64,000 nucleotides of DNA from Ophiobolus disseminans (GCA_010093685.1 MU006220.1:527502-591501); one strand, 5' to 3'. Shown: positions 44,491 to 58,100, numbered from the stretch's first letter. Made by a program: numbers and translations. The notes: generated by a model not told the origin, from the sequence alone.

Positions 44491-45247
44491 TTACGCGTTC
44501 TTCACAACGCCAACCTTGGCCGGCCTGAGCACCCGCCCGTTCAGCAAAAAGCCCTTCTGCTGAGTGTGAAAACAAATACCATCCTCCTTATCCGGCTGCG
44601 GCGCCTGAAACACAGCCTCATGCACATTCGGATTGAACTTCTCTCCGCTGTCGCTGGGATCGAATCGCTCCAGGCCGTGTTTCTTCAGGGTGCTGATCAA
44701 AATCGAGTCCGTCATCTTGATGCCGTCGTGCAGGGCAATGAGGTCGACGTTTCCATCTGCTTTTAACTTCTCGGCGGGCACGGTGCCCAGCGCGCGGTCG
44801 AGGTTGTCGACCGACTCGACGAGGTCGCGGGCGAAGCGCTGGATGGCAAAGTCTTTTGCGCCTTGGATTTCGCGCTTTGTGCGCTCTTGGAGGTTGCGGA
44901 AGTCGGCGACGGAGCGGAGGTATTTGTCCTATATAATTTCATTAGCATTATGATCGGATATACATTCATCCAAGAGAGGCGGTGGTGGTATGTACCTTCA
45001 GCTCTACGATTTCCTTGTCCTTCTTTTCTATGTCTGTCTTCAACTTGGCCGCCTCGTCATTGACCGTTGCGGCCTCTTCCTTCTTCTCGGCTGCCTCGCC
45101 CTCCTTTGCCGCCGGTGCGTCTGAATACCATCGAATGGCGGGCGATGTGGCTACTCGCGTGCTCACAAGTGGTTGTCGGAGGGGCGCAAAAGCTGTTGAG
45201 GGGCGGGCAGCCTGTCTTGAGGCACGGAGGATTGTTCTTTGCAGCAT
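44491..45247 (-). CDS. mge1: Mitochondrial GrpE nucleotide exchange factor
   Basis: Exchange factor for mitochondrial Hsp70 in protein import and folding. Exons are 44996-45247 and 44491-44928 with a 67-nt intron (gtacat...tag, phase 0); 229 residues. An Arg/Ala-rich presequence (MLQRTILRASRQAARPSTAF) runs to about residue 40. A long charged helix (about 50-100) precedes the conserved DFRNLQERTKREI and ESVDNLDRAL stretches. The C-terminal beta domain has FNPNVHEAVFQAP and ends GRVLRPAKVGVVKN, the GrpE signature. It is divergent from the PrpF-family gene, 241 bp apart. Confidence 0.95.
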
Positions 45248-45488
45248 TGTGGCGTGGGTGGTGTGAGAATGGGAGGCGGTTGGAGGAGGGGTGTAAGGCG
45301 AGTATTGTTTAGCTGGGTAGTGTGTGATGCGATGATGTAGAAGCTTCTTTGGAAAAAATCGGAGCTGTCTTCGGAGGCGCCGTTGCGGGCCGGAAACAAG
45401 GGTCCACCTCGGTATGCATCCCGAATGCTTCCATCATTCATCCTCAAGCTTCGAATTGTGGCAATGACTTTCTATCCCATGACTTGTC

Positions 45489-46868
45489 ATGTGCTCTTCG
45501 CTTTTTCAAGTCCGCTCACAGCTATCGCGCTCGATTCATAGCGCTACTTCTCGCACACCGATTCAAAGACCTATTGAGGCGGCATATTACCGTGGAGGCA
45601 CGTCTCGAGCTGTCATAATCCAACCACAACATCTCCCCAAAGAGCGTGCAAAATGGCCAACCATATTTCGCCAGATCATGGGAAGCGGTGATCCGTATGG
45701 GCGACAGCTTGATGGTATGGGCGCCGGCATTTCAAGCCTGAGCAAGATTTGCCTAGTCGAACCACATGGCCGTCGTCTCATGAGTACAGTGAAGTTAGAC
45801 AGGAGTGGTGGTGACCAAGAGCTGGACATAGATTACACTTTCGTCGGACTGGGTATCGAGAACAGTGAAGTAGATGTGGCAGGCAATTGCGGAAACATGA
45901 GCTCTGCAATTGGCCCTTACGCTTACAACGCTGGTCTGCTCCCATCATATGTGTACGAGCAAATAGGTGGAGAAGTCACTGTCAAGATACGGAACACGAA
46001 TACTGGGAAGCTGATTGACTCTACCTTTGAAGTTGTAGGTGGACAGGCTGCGGTCATAGGAGACTATACCATAGACGGAGTAACTGGTAGCGGGTCTACG
46101 ATCAAGCTAGACTTCAAGCACCCATACGGCAGCAAGACAGGAAAAGTGCTTCCAACTGGTAACATTTTGGACACAGTCGCGGGCTATGAGGTATCTTGCA
46201 TCGACGGCGCCAACCCAGCAATCTTCGTCCGCGCAAAAGACGTCGGTGTTGATGGCGCGATCTTGCCAAATGACTTCAACAAGCTGTCTGAGAAACTCGG
46301 TCTGTTGGAGCGTATACGAAAAGCCGCAGCAGTAGCAATGGGCATTGCACCCAGTGAGGACCTTGTTCCTCGAACGATCCCTAAGATTGGCCTCGTGTCC
46401 AAATCCTCCAAACATCTGGTACTTTCTGGCAAGTCGCTGGAGGATAAGCAAATGGACCTCGTTGTTCGCTTCCTGTCTGATACGCAACCGCATCGTGCGA
46501 TCCCACTTACGGCAGCTTTGACTACGGCGGTAGCTGCTCGCATTCCTGGAACTATCGTCGAACAACTCCTGGCATTTGATCCGGTCATGAAAGACGCGAT
46601 CACGATTGGGCATGCAAGCGGATGGCTACAAGTCAATCCTACTATGGATAAAGAAGATCCTTCGGTTCCGGTCAGCGCCACTGTCTATCGAACTGCGAAG
46701 AGGTTGTTTGAAGGGAAGACGTATTGGATAGACAACAATCAGGTTGGCAGTGAGGGTTCTTCCACATATGGAAGTGGAGGCACACATTCCCTTGGCCTTG
46801 CATTTGTGCTTGAGAACCGAGGGCAGAGCACTGAGCATTTGTTCACTGACGTTGCCGGGAACAGCTAG
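45489..46868 (+). CDS. PrpF-family isomerase (methylaconitate isomerase-like)
   Basis: Member of the diaminopimelate-epimerase-fold PrpF family; bacterial PrpF isomerises 2-methylaconitate in the methylcitrate route of propionate use, but fungi normally lack that step, so the substrate here is unknown. Single exon of 459 residues. An N-terminal segment MCSSLFQVRSQLSRSIHSAT looks like a mitochondrial presequence. Family motifs: AYYRGGTSRAVI near residue 32, AGNCGNMSSAIGPYA (the Cys loop), SCIDGANPAIFVRA, and GWLQVNPTM near the C-terminus. Divergent from mge1. Confidence 0.88.
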   Translation: MCSSLFQVRSQLSRSIHSATSRTPIQRPIEAAYYRGGTSRAVIIQPQHLPKERAKWPTIFRQIMGSGDPYGRQLDGMGAGISSLSKICLVEPHGRRLMSTVKLDRSGGDQELDIDYTFVGLGIENSEVDVAGNCGNMSSAIGPYAYNAGLLPSYVYEQIGGEVTVKIRNTNTGKLIDSTFEVVGGQAAVIGDYTIDGVTGSGSTIKLDFKHPYGSKTGKVLPTGNILDTVAGYEVSCIDGANPAIFVRAKDVGVDGAILPNDFNKLSEKLGLLERIRKAAAVAMGIAPSEDLVPRTIPKIGLVSKSSKHLVLSGKSLEDKQMDLVVRFLSDTQPHRAIPLTAALTTAVAARIPGTIVEQLLAFDPVMKDAITIGHASGWLQVNPTMDKEDPSVPVSATVYRTAKRLFEGKTYWIDNNQVGSEGSSTYGSGGTHSLGLAFVLENRGQSTEHLFTDVAGNS

Positions 46869-49800
46869 GCATAACAAATCCACAAACCACAACAACAAGA
46901 CGGCATCACAATGAATTTCAGTGTTCGGACAATTTACTGGCCTCGTCAACTGGTCATTAGACATTTCCAGTTGTTATGATGCAAACTCTTTCGTGGCAAG
47001 AAAGTCATGTGCAGTATTGCGTAGTCACTCGATCAACTACTGCGCCTCGAATATGTACAATTTCTGCTTGTTTTGCAGAATCGATCTTGAAGTGTGACGT
47101 ACACGTACATTACGGCTTCTCTGAGTGGTATCAGGTAAGTTGCAACAATCTTTTTATCTTTGGTTGAGTCCAATCTACATGGGACGATAAAACAGGCGAG
47201 TAGAACCAGAACAGCGGAGCCCAACTCCCGCTCTGTAGTCTCTTCCAACACCGTACCGGCCGTTTCCGAGGGTTGGACCCAGACACAAGCAATTCAGGCG
47301 CAATCATTCAATCATGCCGCTTTTAGGGCTCCACCGACCATGTTGCATTTACCAACGTTTCGTTTCACATACAATTTCGCAATCTGCACCACATGCTTCT
47401 CGATGATCAACGGCTGCAGAAGCGAGCAACAAGTCCCTCCCCAGATATACAGATGCCCCACTCGTCGCGCTGTGATGGAATGAGACAGTGCTACCTCGCC
47501 TTCCTCAACCTGCAAGCGCGTAGGTCAATTCATCACGACTGACGACATACACTCGGATCCGACCATCACAAACACCACCAAACAAACGCATAGGTACCTT
47601 CGCCCAGTTTTCAAGCGAGGTCTGCATGCGGCCAATATCCATAGTCATACCCAAAATTGTTGCCCACATCTCTCCATCACAGACATCTCAACACCATCTC
47701 GAAAGCCGACTCTTCAATACCAACACATCATATATTGGCGAGCAGATTGAACAACTCATGCCAATATCTGCAGGCAATACTAAAGTAGTTGTGATTTTAT
47801 GTACATCACATCGAATATTGCACATGGGCTTACGCCCCCCTCCGGATGTTGGAACGTGGCACGGCCAACAACAACCCATGTCCAATCGTATCGGGCCACC
47901 AACATCGCGATTGTGGTTCTCTACACCACTTCATTCTCAACTTCATATTCGAAATGAGATATGATCACGCACTGGCAGCTAAACATCACGCTTTTCACCG
48001 ATGATAGATGTCTCGCCATCGAAATTCAGCTTCAACATCCAGACCCAAGCCCGACGAAAGCACCAACAACCCACCTGCAGCTGTACCAAGAAACATCTGA
48101 CACAACGCTGTGAAACCGCATCCACACGCTCGGTGCGCATTCCCTACCACACACCCCACGCCGCCTCGGACCGAGCCAGATCATCTTGTACAACCACCTG
48201 CAACCCACCAAACATCCGCGAGACACAAAAACAGCCACCACGACCGTTCTTCCCGCCCTCGCTTCCAGATACGCCCCATGGCCCGCCATGTCCGTCGTGT
48301 GTGTGCAGCGACCTGGGCGGTGGGAGTCTGACATCAGCCCTGCTGCATGCTCGACACGTACATGAAATGTCTCGCGCGGCATGTCCAATCGCTCGGAAGA
48401 ACACTTGCAGGCGGGTGCGTGTGCGTGAGACATGGGAGGGAGAAGTAGCACTGAGTGGAGGGGTGTGGGATGTGTAAGTAGGTGTAGGTATATGTGTACC
48501 GAGACTTGCAGATGGAATGTAGATTGGTGTGCGAGACATGTGTATACTGAGACACGGGCATGAATGGTTCCACTGGGCAGCGAGTGCATGAGTTTCGGTA
48601 GAGGGACTGCATTGCAGCGCCGGGGCGTACTGGGGATGTAGGAGTGTCAGTGAGACTTGGGGAGAATGAAACATATTTGGAGTATCTGACTTGAGACAGT
48701 TGGAGAAATGTTTGTTTGTGAGGGGTCGGTGGTGACATGTTGAAGATGAATTAGAGGCTTCAACTATTGGGCAAAGGGTTGATCAGAAGCACCCAATATA
48801 GCACGCAAGTTCAATCCTCTCAGACGCGGAGCAGTTGAGATATGCAACCTGATTGGAATGGCAGAATATGGTGTGTCAGGTAATGACGCCGAACGTTCCG
48901 GAGTGATATATGCCCTGCATGGCCTCACACATGCATCTACACTTCACTAGCCACAGCTACACCTTCCATCCGAAAAGCCTTCTATTCCCGGCCAAGATAT
49001 CACACCACTAACCTCGCAACGAAGTCCCCATTCCACAATCGCACCGACTCACTGAAAAAGGGCCGTAACTTAAGTTTCTAGTTCATGCACAACACACATC
49101 ATGTGCCGGACGCGCTGTCGCAATAGAATAAACTTCTCGGCATCAATAATGAACCCTGATGTGCGAGACCCTGGCGCCGATCTTGAAGTTGAGCTCGGAA
49201 ACAGCCGTGACCGGGAAGCGCGGGTGAGGTCAATTATATGTATAGAGAGTTTCGGACTTGTTTCCTAGAAAAGCTGTGAGGACGTCTAACAACGCACTAA
49301 CGTGTTGGAGACTAGACATGGAGATCTTGAGATGGTAGCATTTGAGATTGACCTTGATGACATGAGATGGTGTTCCGAAAGGAGAAGTCGGCATGTGTGG
49401 TATGCGCAAGTGGTTTGAACGGATACACGACCTCAAGATGTGAAGTACGACATGTTCACTTATGTGTGTTTTGAGGTGTCTAACCAAGATTCCGCAGGAG
49501 AGGATATGGCATGTGTTGGAACACTTGCTTCACCTGCGCGATTCAGCTCTTACATCGTGGAGTTATAGCGGAAGTCACAAGAGCTGATAAAACTCTTGTG
49601 GAGCTTGTCCTGCGTGCCTTCGAATAATCGCTTTAGCTTTGCGGACCCTGGATGTAGTAAAGACGTGGAACTAAGATAATCCGGACTGGGGAGCCGGAAG
49701 AACATAGGCGAGCCTTGGTGAAGGTCTGGAATTGAGGAGCTTTGATCGTTGCAGTGCAAATCGTGGCTGCGGAACGTTTGTTCAATGGGTCCGAAGTGGC

Positions 49801-50420
49801 TATTACTCATGGTAACACCCTTACCGCGTGGTCGTTAAACTTCGGTTGCGTGAGCTCGGGAACGTAGCTCGAGGCTTTGTTCCTCGTATAGGAACATCGC
49901 CGACCGGCATTGGAGCGATCGCTTCAGCACACATCCATGGTGGCATCCATAAAGCTTGCACGATTGATTGAGTTTTGTATGGCGGGATCTTCAGCCTCAA
50001 AGTTGGGTTTGCATTGTAACTAGTTTGAGGACTATATAAAGTTTGGCGGATGCATCTTAAAGTATGTGACTAGCTGTTAGCGCACCATGCGGGTCACGCA
50101 CAACAGGCGGCACTTGTAGCTGTAAATCAGAATGTCAAACTCGTTGACAGCGGATTTAGTAGCCTACCACATCTTAGCCAGAGCTTAATAAAGGAAACAC
50201 GAAGTCGCTAATGCAGGTATAGTGCGACCATGTGTAGCAATGGTAGCTTCATCACGGCACGGAGGAACCCGGAACGTTCATCATGGGTCTACCCTCGTTT
50301 CGAGAAAAAGAAATGCAGACAGTAAAGTCGCATGTGCTATTCACACTCATCCACTCCAAAACGCCGGTGTATGATGAATAGGGAGTTCGCTCCCGTGCCT
50401 GGAAGCAAGATGAACAGACT
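46869..50420. other. 3.5-kb gap without recognisable genes
   Basis: Both flanking genes end here (PrpF-type on plus, PRPP synthetase on minus). The longest ORFs, 48001-48477 (+) and 48032-48589 (-), overlap on opposite strands and are low-complexity, so I call neither. A TATA-like TATATAAAG lies near 50033. No repeat family or transposon motif was seen. Confidence 0.45.
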
Positions 50421-51884
50421 TCAATCCATTGGCGCATGCTTGAAAAGGAAAGACACACTCTCGCCATTGTGTGTCCGCCTGCAAGCCTCGGCAAGCTGTT
50501 GAATGGTCAATACAAGAAGCAGCAAGATCCACACACTACTTACAGTTGGACTGATGTCGATGGTCTCGATACGATCGCAGAGTTCTTTCTTGTCCTCGTG
50601 AGGCACTGTGTTAGTGACGACGATCTTCTTGAGCTTGCTGCCATTCAGGGCTTCGATAGCGTTCCCACTCAAGATGCCGTGGGTAACGATGGCAAGCGCG
50701 TCTTTTGCGCCTTCCGCGATCAATACATCTGCGGCCTTCACAAGCGTACCGCATGTGTCAGCCATATCGTCGACTAAGATCGCGGTCTTCCCCTTGACGT
50801 CTCCTACTAGCACCATTCTCGAAACTTCGTTAGGCCGCGTGCGCTCCTTGTGTATGAGCGCAAAACCCAAATTCAAGCCGTCTGCGATGGAGGTTGCCCT
50901 GTTTGTGCGTTAGCTCTGTACTACTCAGCGACGGCGCTGAGGCGGAGGACAGATCCGGTCCCCCAGGCGTTAGTGCATCGACATCCTGATTAGTGGCTTG
51001 ATCACTCAGAAAAGAGGCTGTTCCCGCGATACATTGATTCCGGATGAATATGCCGAGTGCTGTGGACTTTCTTACCTTTTGGCACCACCTGCGTCCGGGC
51101 TCACGATAACACAATCCTTGACGTTGGTGTTCTCACGAATCCACCGTAACGTGCTCGGCTCGGCGTAGAGATTGTCTACTGGAACATTGAAGAATCCCTG
51201 GATCTGACTAGCATGGAGGTCCATGGTAATCACGTGGTTGCATCCAGCGGTCTGAAGCATGTTCGCCATGAGTTTAGCGGTGATGGGTGCTCGAGATTTG
51301 TCTTTCTTGTCTTGGCGCGCATATGGAAAGTTGGGGATCACTGCAGTAATCCGGCGAGCTGATGCTGTTTTGCAAGCGTTGATCATGATCAACAGTTCCA
51401 TGAGAGCATCGTTGATGTCGCCCGGAGGTGTTGATTGCAGGATGAAGACTACGGTGGTGAGCTAATGCTGACACACACTTCGCAAGTAGATCGATACGTA
51501 CCATCTTCGTCTCTGACAGACTCGCCGATGGTGACGGAAGTCTCTTGATTTGAGTATTGGAGCACCAAAATCTTGGTGAGTTCTATTCCCAGCCTGCCGG
51601 GAGTTAGTGAGACTCTCTGAGCTATTGGGCTACCAAACTGTTCGAATATCTTGTTTCGAAGTCTAGTGGTACCGCTGATAAGAGAACATGGTGATATGCA
51701 TGGGGACGATATTCGAAGCGCAATATATTCGGAACAGCGGAATATCGCTGGATAGCCGCAGAATTGCAGGCCGCATAGCGGAGTCAAAGGACTCGGAACG
51801 AGGCCGAACTTACCGGTCAGCGACGAGGCGGGCAAGCTCTGGATAACTGTTTCCAGTGAGGAGCTTGATGCTGTTGGTAGACAT
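50421..51884 (-). CDS. Ribose-phosphate pyrophosphokinase (PRPP synthetase)
   Basis: Makes PRPP from ribose 5-phosphate and ATP for purine, pyrimidine, His and Trp synthesis. Five exons: 51814-51884, 51502-51593, 51076-51448, 50544-50898 and 50421-50495; all phases agree and give 321 residues, the usual size. Introns are 220, 53, 177, and 48 nt. The start is [18 protein letters not shown]. The ATP flexible loop is in [18 protein letters not shown], the divalent-metal/ATP site in [16 protein letters not shown] and the PRPP-binding loop in [15 protein letters not shown]. The C-terminus is [12 protein letters not shown]. It looks like the short Prs2/Prs4 type of yeast (no insertion), but paralogue identity is uncertain. 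The long first and third introns are unusual in this window. Confidence 0.95.
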
Positions 51885-53212
51885 GGTGATGTGACGAGCG
51901 TTGAATGTATCTCACATTCGAGGTGAGTTGCATGGTCCCCGAAAAGGTTGAACTTTTTCGCGCAGGGAAGCGGGCACGGGCCAAGCGGAGAAAGGTGGCG
52001 CCGATTTCAGCCACAAGCGCCCCACCTTTTGCGTTTCCAGTGGCTGGATCTCGCCTCGAAGTATACATAACACGGAGGTAATCTCCGGGATGGACGATAA
52101 CCTGGGTGCGATTCATACAGACTTATTTGTATCTACTTGCCAACAGCTGCAGGTTGCCCGACTTCCGAGATGTTACATTGCCCAGTGATGTTATCAGCAG
52201 CACGCGCATTTTGCCCTGGATCTTCCCCCCTCAAATCTTGCTTCCACCAAGCGCATCTGCGTGGCGACCAGAATGCAATCATCTTGAATGGAATATCGGA
52301 GAGACTTATCTAAGTGCAAGGCTACATGCATCCGTGATGTTTAGAGCTAGCTTGTCATTGCTTTTCCGCCCCGCTGTGCTTCTGCAAACGTCCCGTTGCC
52401 GTTGAAACGTACTATAGCCGCATTATATCATGGTACGCTCAAGCCTTGCGCCCACTTCAACAATTATTTCGTCACACTGCATCCTGCTACATGCAGGTAC
52501 GAAGGTACTTGCCGCCCCAGCTCCACTCTAAATGTATCTGTCACAGAGAGTGTCTTGTACAGTCAAGTTTCGGTTCGCATCGACATCATCGCGAAGCGAA
52601 ATCACAGCATCGGGGCGCAGCATTAGTGACGGCCATCGGGCATATTCGAGCAGCAGGTCATGAGTCAGCTCGAGTTGACTTTAGTAACATTGTCAGAGCT
52701 CTCACAACGCCACACATCATTTATTCTGGAACCGGCAAAGTGCTTGGCTTGGGATGTCATTTCTTGATTCATCGACCCCTGCAGGTCGTATCTCCATACA
52801 TGATGCGCCACAATGCCATCCGCCTGCCGCTCGTCCCTCATTGATCCTGGAAACATGAAACGCCTCCTCTGCCGAGGACCAGCATTGACCGCTAAACGTA
52901 AAAGAACGAATATGTGATGAGCCGAAGTGATGTACTGAAACGATATATCTGAAGCGACCTGGGTATTGGATGCAAATCAGGACAGAAGAAAATGCCACCG
53001 TTAAACAGAAAGGCCGATTTTTGGACAATGAATGAAGCCAAGGCTCCCGTGGGAGAAGATGTACAGTAAGAGCGACGTATGCACAGGCCGTTAAAGAAGG
53101 TTACAAAATGAAGTCGTTGGATGTTCGGAAGGGGATTATTAATGTGGAGCCACATAAGGCGATGATGTTGTCGTATCCTCGGGTTCAGTAGGGCGTGAAG
53201 AGCGAAAGGATT
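51885..53212. other. 1.3-kb intergenic region
   Basis: PRPP synthetase promoter and 3' flank of the Uds1 gene. Short ORFs only; nothing recognisable. Confidence 0.5.
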
Positions 53213-55112
53213 CTAACAAGTTTGCTCACACATCTTGCCAATTGCCCTCTCGATGTCCGAAAAAAGGTTGAGGACGTGGCCATCGGCGTAAATCTTGATA
53301 GATTCTGTTGTTTTGCGGTCGCCTGCACGCTGGACAGGGCTAGCCTCCACTTTGGTCGGGCTCCGTGGTGGGGTGGTTTGAGCCATATCAGCGCAGGCGG
53401 CGGTGGGGTTGAGGACGATGGCTGCAGCAACGTGTTCGAGCAATTTTTGGCGAAGACGCAAGCGTCGATTCTCGGCTTGCTCTAGCTTGAGGATGAACTC
53501 GTCGATCGAGATGTCCAGCTCAGCTAGCGCTTCTTCCTGTTTCAACAGGGATTCGCGAGAGAAGATGACAGTTTCGCCGCGTCTGAGATAGGAGATCATG
53601 CGACCGTGAAGCTTCTGCCGACCAGCGCGTAGCGACTTGTATGTCTTACGCAGGTAGTCACAGCGTTCATCGAGTGCTCTGAGTTCCTATATCGACGTCA
53701 ACAGTGTATTCTGAAACAATGAGCAGGCATCATACTCTTGATAGGGACGAAACATCACGCTTGTTCAAGACTTCAAAGTTTCCGGCTTGATCATACGCTT
53801 GCTTGTGGAGTAGCCGTTTATCAGCATCGCTCATGCGCCGCGATGCCTCAGGCACACGCATGCCTTGAGGCAGTTGCCATGGGTCCGGTGTCGCAGCTTC
53901 ACCATTGTTTGTTTCCGAGAGTGTCCTGCTTCTTTGCCTCTTGCTTTCTCGCCGCGCTGGTCGGCCCCGATCCATGATGGATGACTCTGACATGTTTCTG
54001 TTGTGCGACGTGGCCTGCGCTGCGATTGGGTCTCGCCTCTCGACTCGTGGGGATCCTCGACTTGATGCTGGTGACGCTGCGTAGAATGGGCTAGTGAATG
54101 CGGAGGGGGGAGTAGGGAGAGGAAGGATGGTATTTGGGGATCGTCTGTCGATTGCGCTCATCGGGGTGTTCCCGCCAGACGTCATGGATGCTGGGGTCAG
54201 AAGCTGTGTTCTACTTGCTTTCGAGTTGAGGACGAGAGGCGCCGGGGAACCTTTACGTTCTACGGCAGGCGACTTGGGTGGTACTCGTGGCGGTTGTTCC
54301 AGGTCACCGGGGAAGTTGGTGGTGTTTACTTTTAACAATGGTTTCGGGCTTGCCAGAGGACTGATGATAGGAGACAACGGCTTTGCGGGTACTTTCAGCG
54401 CGTCGGAAGCGGTGGGAAAGGTTAGCTGCTGCGACTGGGCAGGAGAAGGTCCTGTAACACAGGAAACCATTGCATCACCGAAGGGACCGACCCTCCAGTT
54501 TGTGCCTGGCGCACTACACGACCTTTCATGGCCAAAAGTCTCGTGCGATAGTTGTCGAAGCGGTGGCCTACCAGGAATTGTAGCTTGAGAACATTAACCG
54601 GGGTGACGTTGATAATATAGACGAAACTTACGTGAATCGATGGCCATTTCCTGCACAGTGGTCATGGTATTCCCAAGTTCTGGCACGCTGACCTTACGTC
54701 GCCGTGCTAATGAGCCTGTGCGTTGCCAGAATGGTGTACTCTCGGGCAATACAGCAGTATCGCTAAGGGAAGTTGAGGACCGTCCAACGGAGAGAGCGGC
54801 CAGCTTGTCGTAAGACGAGGTGGGTTTTGATATGCCGACCGGACTCCTTGAAGCTGGCCAAAGCTGGTACCGGGATGAAGTAGGTTGAGTGAGGTTTGCC
54901 AACGACGGGCTCTTTACCAGAGGAATGTTTGGCAAGTTGGTATCTCTTGTGGTCTGGATATCCCTCAGTGAGCGTGAGCGGCGGGGCAGAGGATAACTCA
55001 TTGCGTGATGAGTAGTCTGGGCACTTACACTCATTCTGGAGGATGTTTCCTGAGTTATATAAACGGAACTTCTGTCGGCATCGGGCCTCATGCAATTGGC
55101 GATGTGATTCAT
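53213..55112 (-). CDS. Uds1-domain septation-related coiled-coil protein
   Basis: Matches the family called 'up-regulated during septation', conserved in filamentous fungi; molecular role unknown. Exons are 54632-55112, 53736-54583 and 53213-53686; introns are 48 nt (gtaagt...aag) and 49 nt (gtatga...tag); 600 residues. The N-terminal 160 residues are Ser/Thr/Arg-rich with RRRSRSLR and [15 protein letters not shown]. Exon 2 starts [15 protein letters not shown] and has a Pro/Ser-rich part. The Uds1 domain starts near [20 protein letters not shown] and covers a coiled coil to about residue 530 ([36 protein letters not shown]). The splice into exon 3 restores [12 protein letters not shown]. The start ATG at 55112 is the first in frame; a later ATG at 55034 is possible. 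Confidence 0.85.
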
Positions 55113-58100
55113 GGCAGCTGTTTGAGGTTGCCGTGGGTCACTGTCTGGAGTGCAAGGTTATGAGACTCGGAAGGCTGGCATCTCAAACCTGAAGGCGTTC
55201 CCTGCATGAGACTGACAAAAAGGCAACGGAGCGACTTAAGTGTGGCTCCTCCAAACTGCTATTGATACATGCGGCAGCGAGGAGCCCCCCTGCTACGGCG
55301 AAGTACCAATACCAGCGATGCGTCTAGGCTGTCGGCGGCAGACCCAAGCTTGGATAGAGCAGGCCTTGGGGTGAAACGCGGGCCTAACCCCCCTTGTCTG
55401 ACGATTCGTGGGGAACCTATAATGGCACAACTATGGGACTAGGGTGATCTGCGCGCATCGTGCAGCACGGCAACACCCTCGCAGCGCAACACATGGCGCG
55501 ATGTTGGGAGGGTGTTGATCTGCAGGACACTCGACGCGGAGCGAGACGGTGTTGGCGTGAACTGGCAGCTAGGGCGTCGTGTCGCGCACATGATGCACCA
55601 GAGGTCCGTCATCTCGTTCTGCAGGGCCGTGCTGCGAACGGCGGGCAGTTTATCACAGCGAGCGGAGGTGAGGCACAAAAGCGGCAGGAGCGCCGGCCGT
55701 CGAGCTGGACGAAGCTGCTGAAGCACCACCAGCACAACGGGAATGACAGTCAGAATGGCGACGAGACGACGGGCGCAGGAGTCGCGATGAAGCTGGCGAC
55801 CACCTGATCGCCGTCGCATGCCCGCTTCTGCTCGAGTTGGATCACGGCATGTCCGTTCTCGGCGTCGTGATGCGCGGGTCAGTTTCTTGCGACGACCGCC
55901 TTGACCAAGTTTGGACGGCGGATGGTGGGGAGGAGGATGCGCTCAGGAACAGCTGCGAGGCGAACGTTGAGCGAGCTGCCGCCTCGTGGCTAATCCCTGC
56001 ACCGACATGGGCCCCTTTCACGGCACGCCTGTGGCACTGATCCTGCTCCGCGAACTTTCTGGATGGTGACGTCTGGAGAGACTTGGGACGACGCTGACAC
56101 ACTTCACACAGTGCCATGTGGAGCCCATTGCCCTTCCAACATGCTCAGCTGCCGTTCTTGCCGCTGGAGACATCATTGCGACCGCCGTTGCCCTCTGCCC
56201 AGTGTACCGCCACCACCCATGTGAATCATCATGCAGCTACGGATGCAAGCAGGTGGTATGTGGTTTCTACCCCTCACCACATTCACCGTCATTTCCAAGC
56301 GAAGTCTCTTCTAATCGACAAGGTCGGCGCAATTTCCAGCGTGCAGGACATATAGGCGAGGGGACAGCCTTATAGCTGTGGACCATCGCTTAGACACGCG
56401 ACAAGGGGCCGCTGCATTTGCTTCTTCTCCACGCCACTCTACCTGGATCCACATCTTGATCAAGAGGCCTTGATAACAGATTTGATGACAATATCTGGTT
56501 GTCTTTTCAGAGCGACACCGCACAACCTGGCTCTGACAATATTGTGAGCATGTCAAAGACGTACTGAATTCAGCATAGCTTCTACCACGGCCAGCTTCGC
56601 GGCAATCCGGACAACCTCGCTGAGGGTCCTAATCAAGAACTGCCAAGCTTCTCCAGGGTGTTCGCTCATGTCCATCTCTTGTCGTCACACCAACAGCAGC
56701 TTACTTGCGTCTGCAGCGTAGTAGATACGGGTGCATCCATAAACCCGCCTCCACGCCATCCGGCTGCAATTGCGGTCCGCGCGGATCGTCTTCTATTCTT
56801 GAGTGTCGCAGTGACAGCTGCTGAGCACGACGATCCAGGGACTCGTATGCGGCTGCCCAAGCGTTTCACGCTGACATGCTCGCCTGCACCGTGGCTTGGG
56901 GCGTGGATCCTTCAAGCGAGCACTACATCAAACACAACGCCCAAGCATGTATGCCATGTTTCCCCGTCTCCAACTTGCAAATTCAGTAATTGGAGCTCGT
57001 AGCCACAAATTGCAAGAAAATGCTTTTGCGGCCTCACTCAATTTGTCTACGCTTGCGGCTTCCCGCTCCGCGAGATGCGAGGTACGCTCCGAAGTCACGC
57101 CAAGACATGCAGTGACGAACAAGTCTAGCAGGGCTTTGCTGCGCGAGCTTGCCACCAAATAGTTTTGCAGAGTCAGAATCGTTCGATTTACTCCGCATAT
57201 GGCTAAACCACTTCCTATTCCTTCAATACGATGAACCCGCCTGCACCACGACTCGCAGAACGAATCTAAGCCGAGTCTAATCTCTCCCAGAAGCAGAGAT
57301 TTTGGCTTGACATCAAGGCGCTCAACGGCCATTTTGAGTCGAACCTGCAGCAGTCACATTGTTTAGGTTCGTCGGCAACGAGCCAAACCCACCACGCAGC
57401 GACTGATAAGCGTTTCCTTTTCACATCGGTAAGGATGCCTGACATCGATAGCACCGGCTGCATGGAAATAGATGATGGTACATATGACTACTCGAGGTGT
57501 TTTGCTGCTGTTAGCATACTCGTATAGTGTCTTATCACAATCTCTCGAGGCATCACAAACGTGCTGTGGTCTTGCTTGTTTCGAGGGCCTGTCCTAGCAT
57601 CGCCCCACATTCGCCGTGCGTTTGCCGTACCCACCTCTTGATCCTCAGGAACATTTCCTCGGCCCATTCTCCCCGTGATGATCTAACGGGAGCTGTTCGG
57701 AGGAGGAGAAGGAGGAGATGTCGATCTTGGCAATCGATTGTCTCCACCTAACGGATCTAGTCAGGACCAACAGTGAGCTTAGAGGCCTCGTGCTTCCCTC
57801 TGAGTGTGGCGTCATTCCACACCGAACATGAGCAAGCTACGAAAAGACCTACATGGCCTTTCCACAACCTCTCGAAGTGTAACTCTTGATTGCGGCAACA
57901 TAACAGTGAGCCTCATTTTCTCAATGACTAGCTGCGGAGTGCGGCTATAGCGGCAGGGCTACAACAATGTCTGTTTTATGTGTCAGTGTCTAGGTGGCAA
58001 CATCCGAGCTATCACATGGGAAGGCAATATTCTCCGAGTCGGGGCTGCTGGCTTCAGTCCTGAGCAATTCGCAGGGTTCTCCTGGTTTAATTGCATCAAT

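Noticed and set aside
48001..48589. Opposite-strand ORFs of 158 and 185 codons
   Set aside because: They overlap each other, are low-complexity and show no family features or splice signals pointing to a gene.
55439..55819. Minus-strand ORF of 126 codons with a hydrophobic stretch
   Set aside because: A 115-codon ORF lies opposite it; GC-rich sequence favours chance ORFs and nothing recognisable is present.
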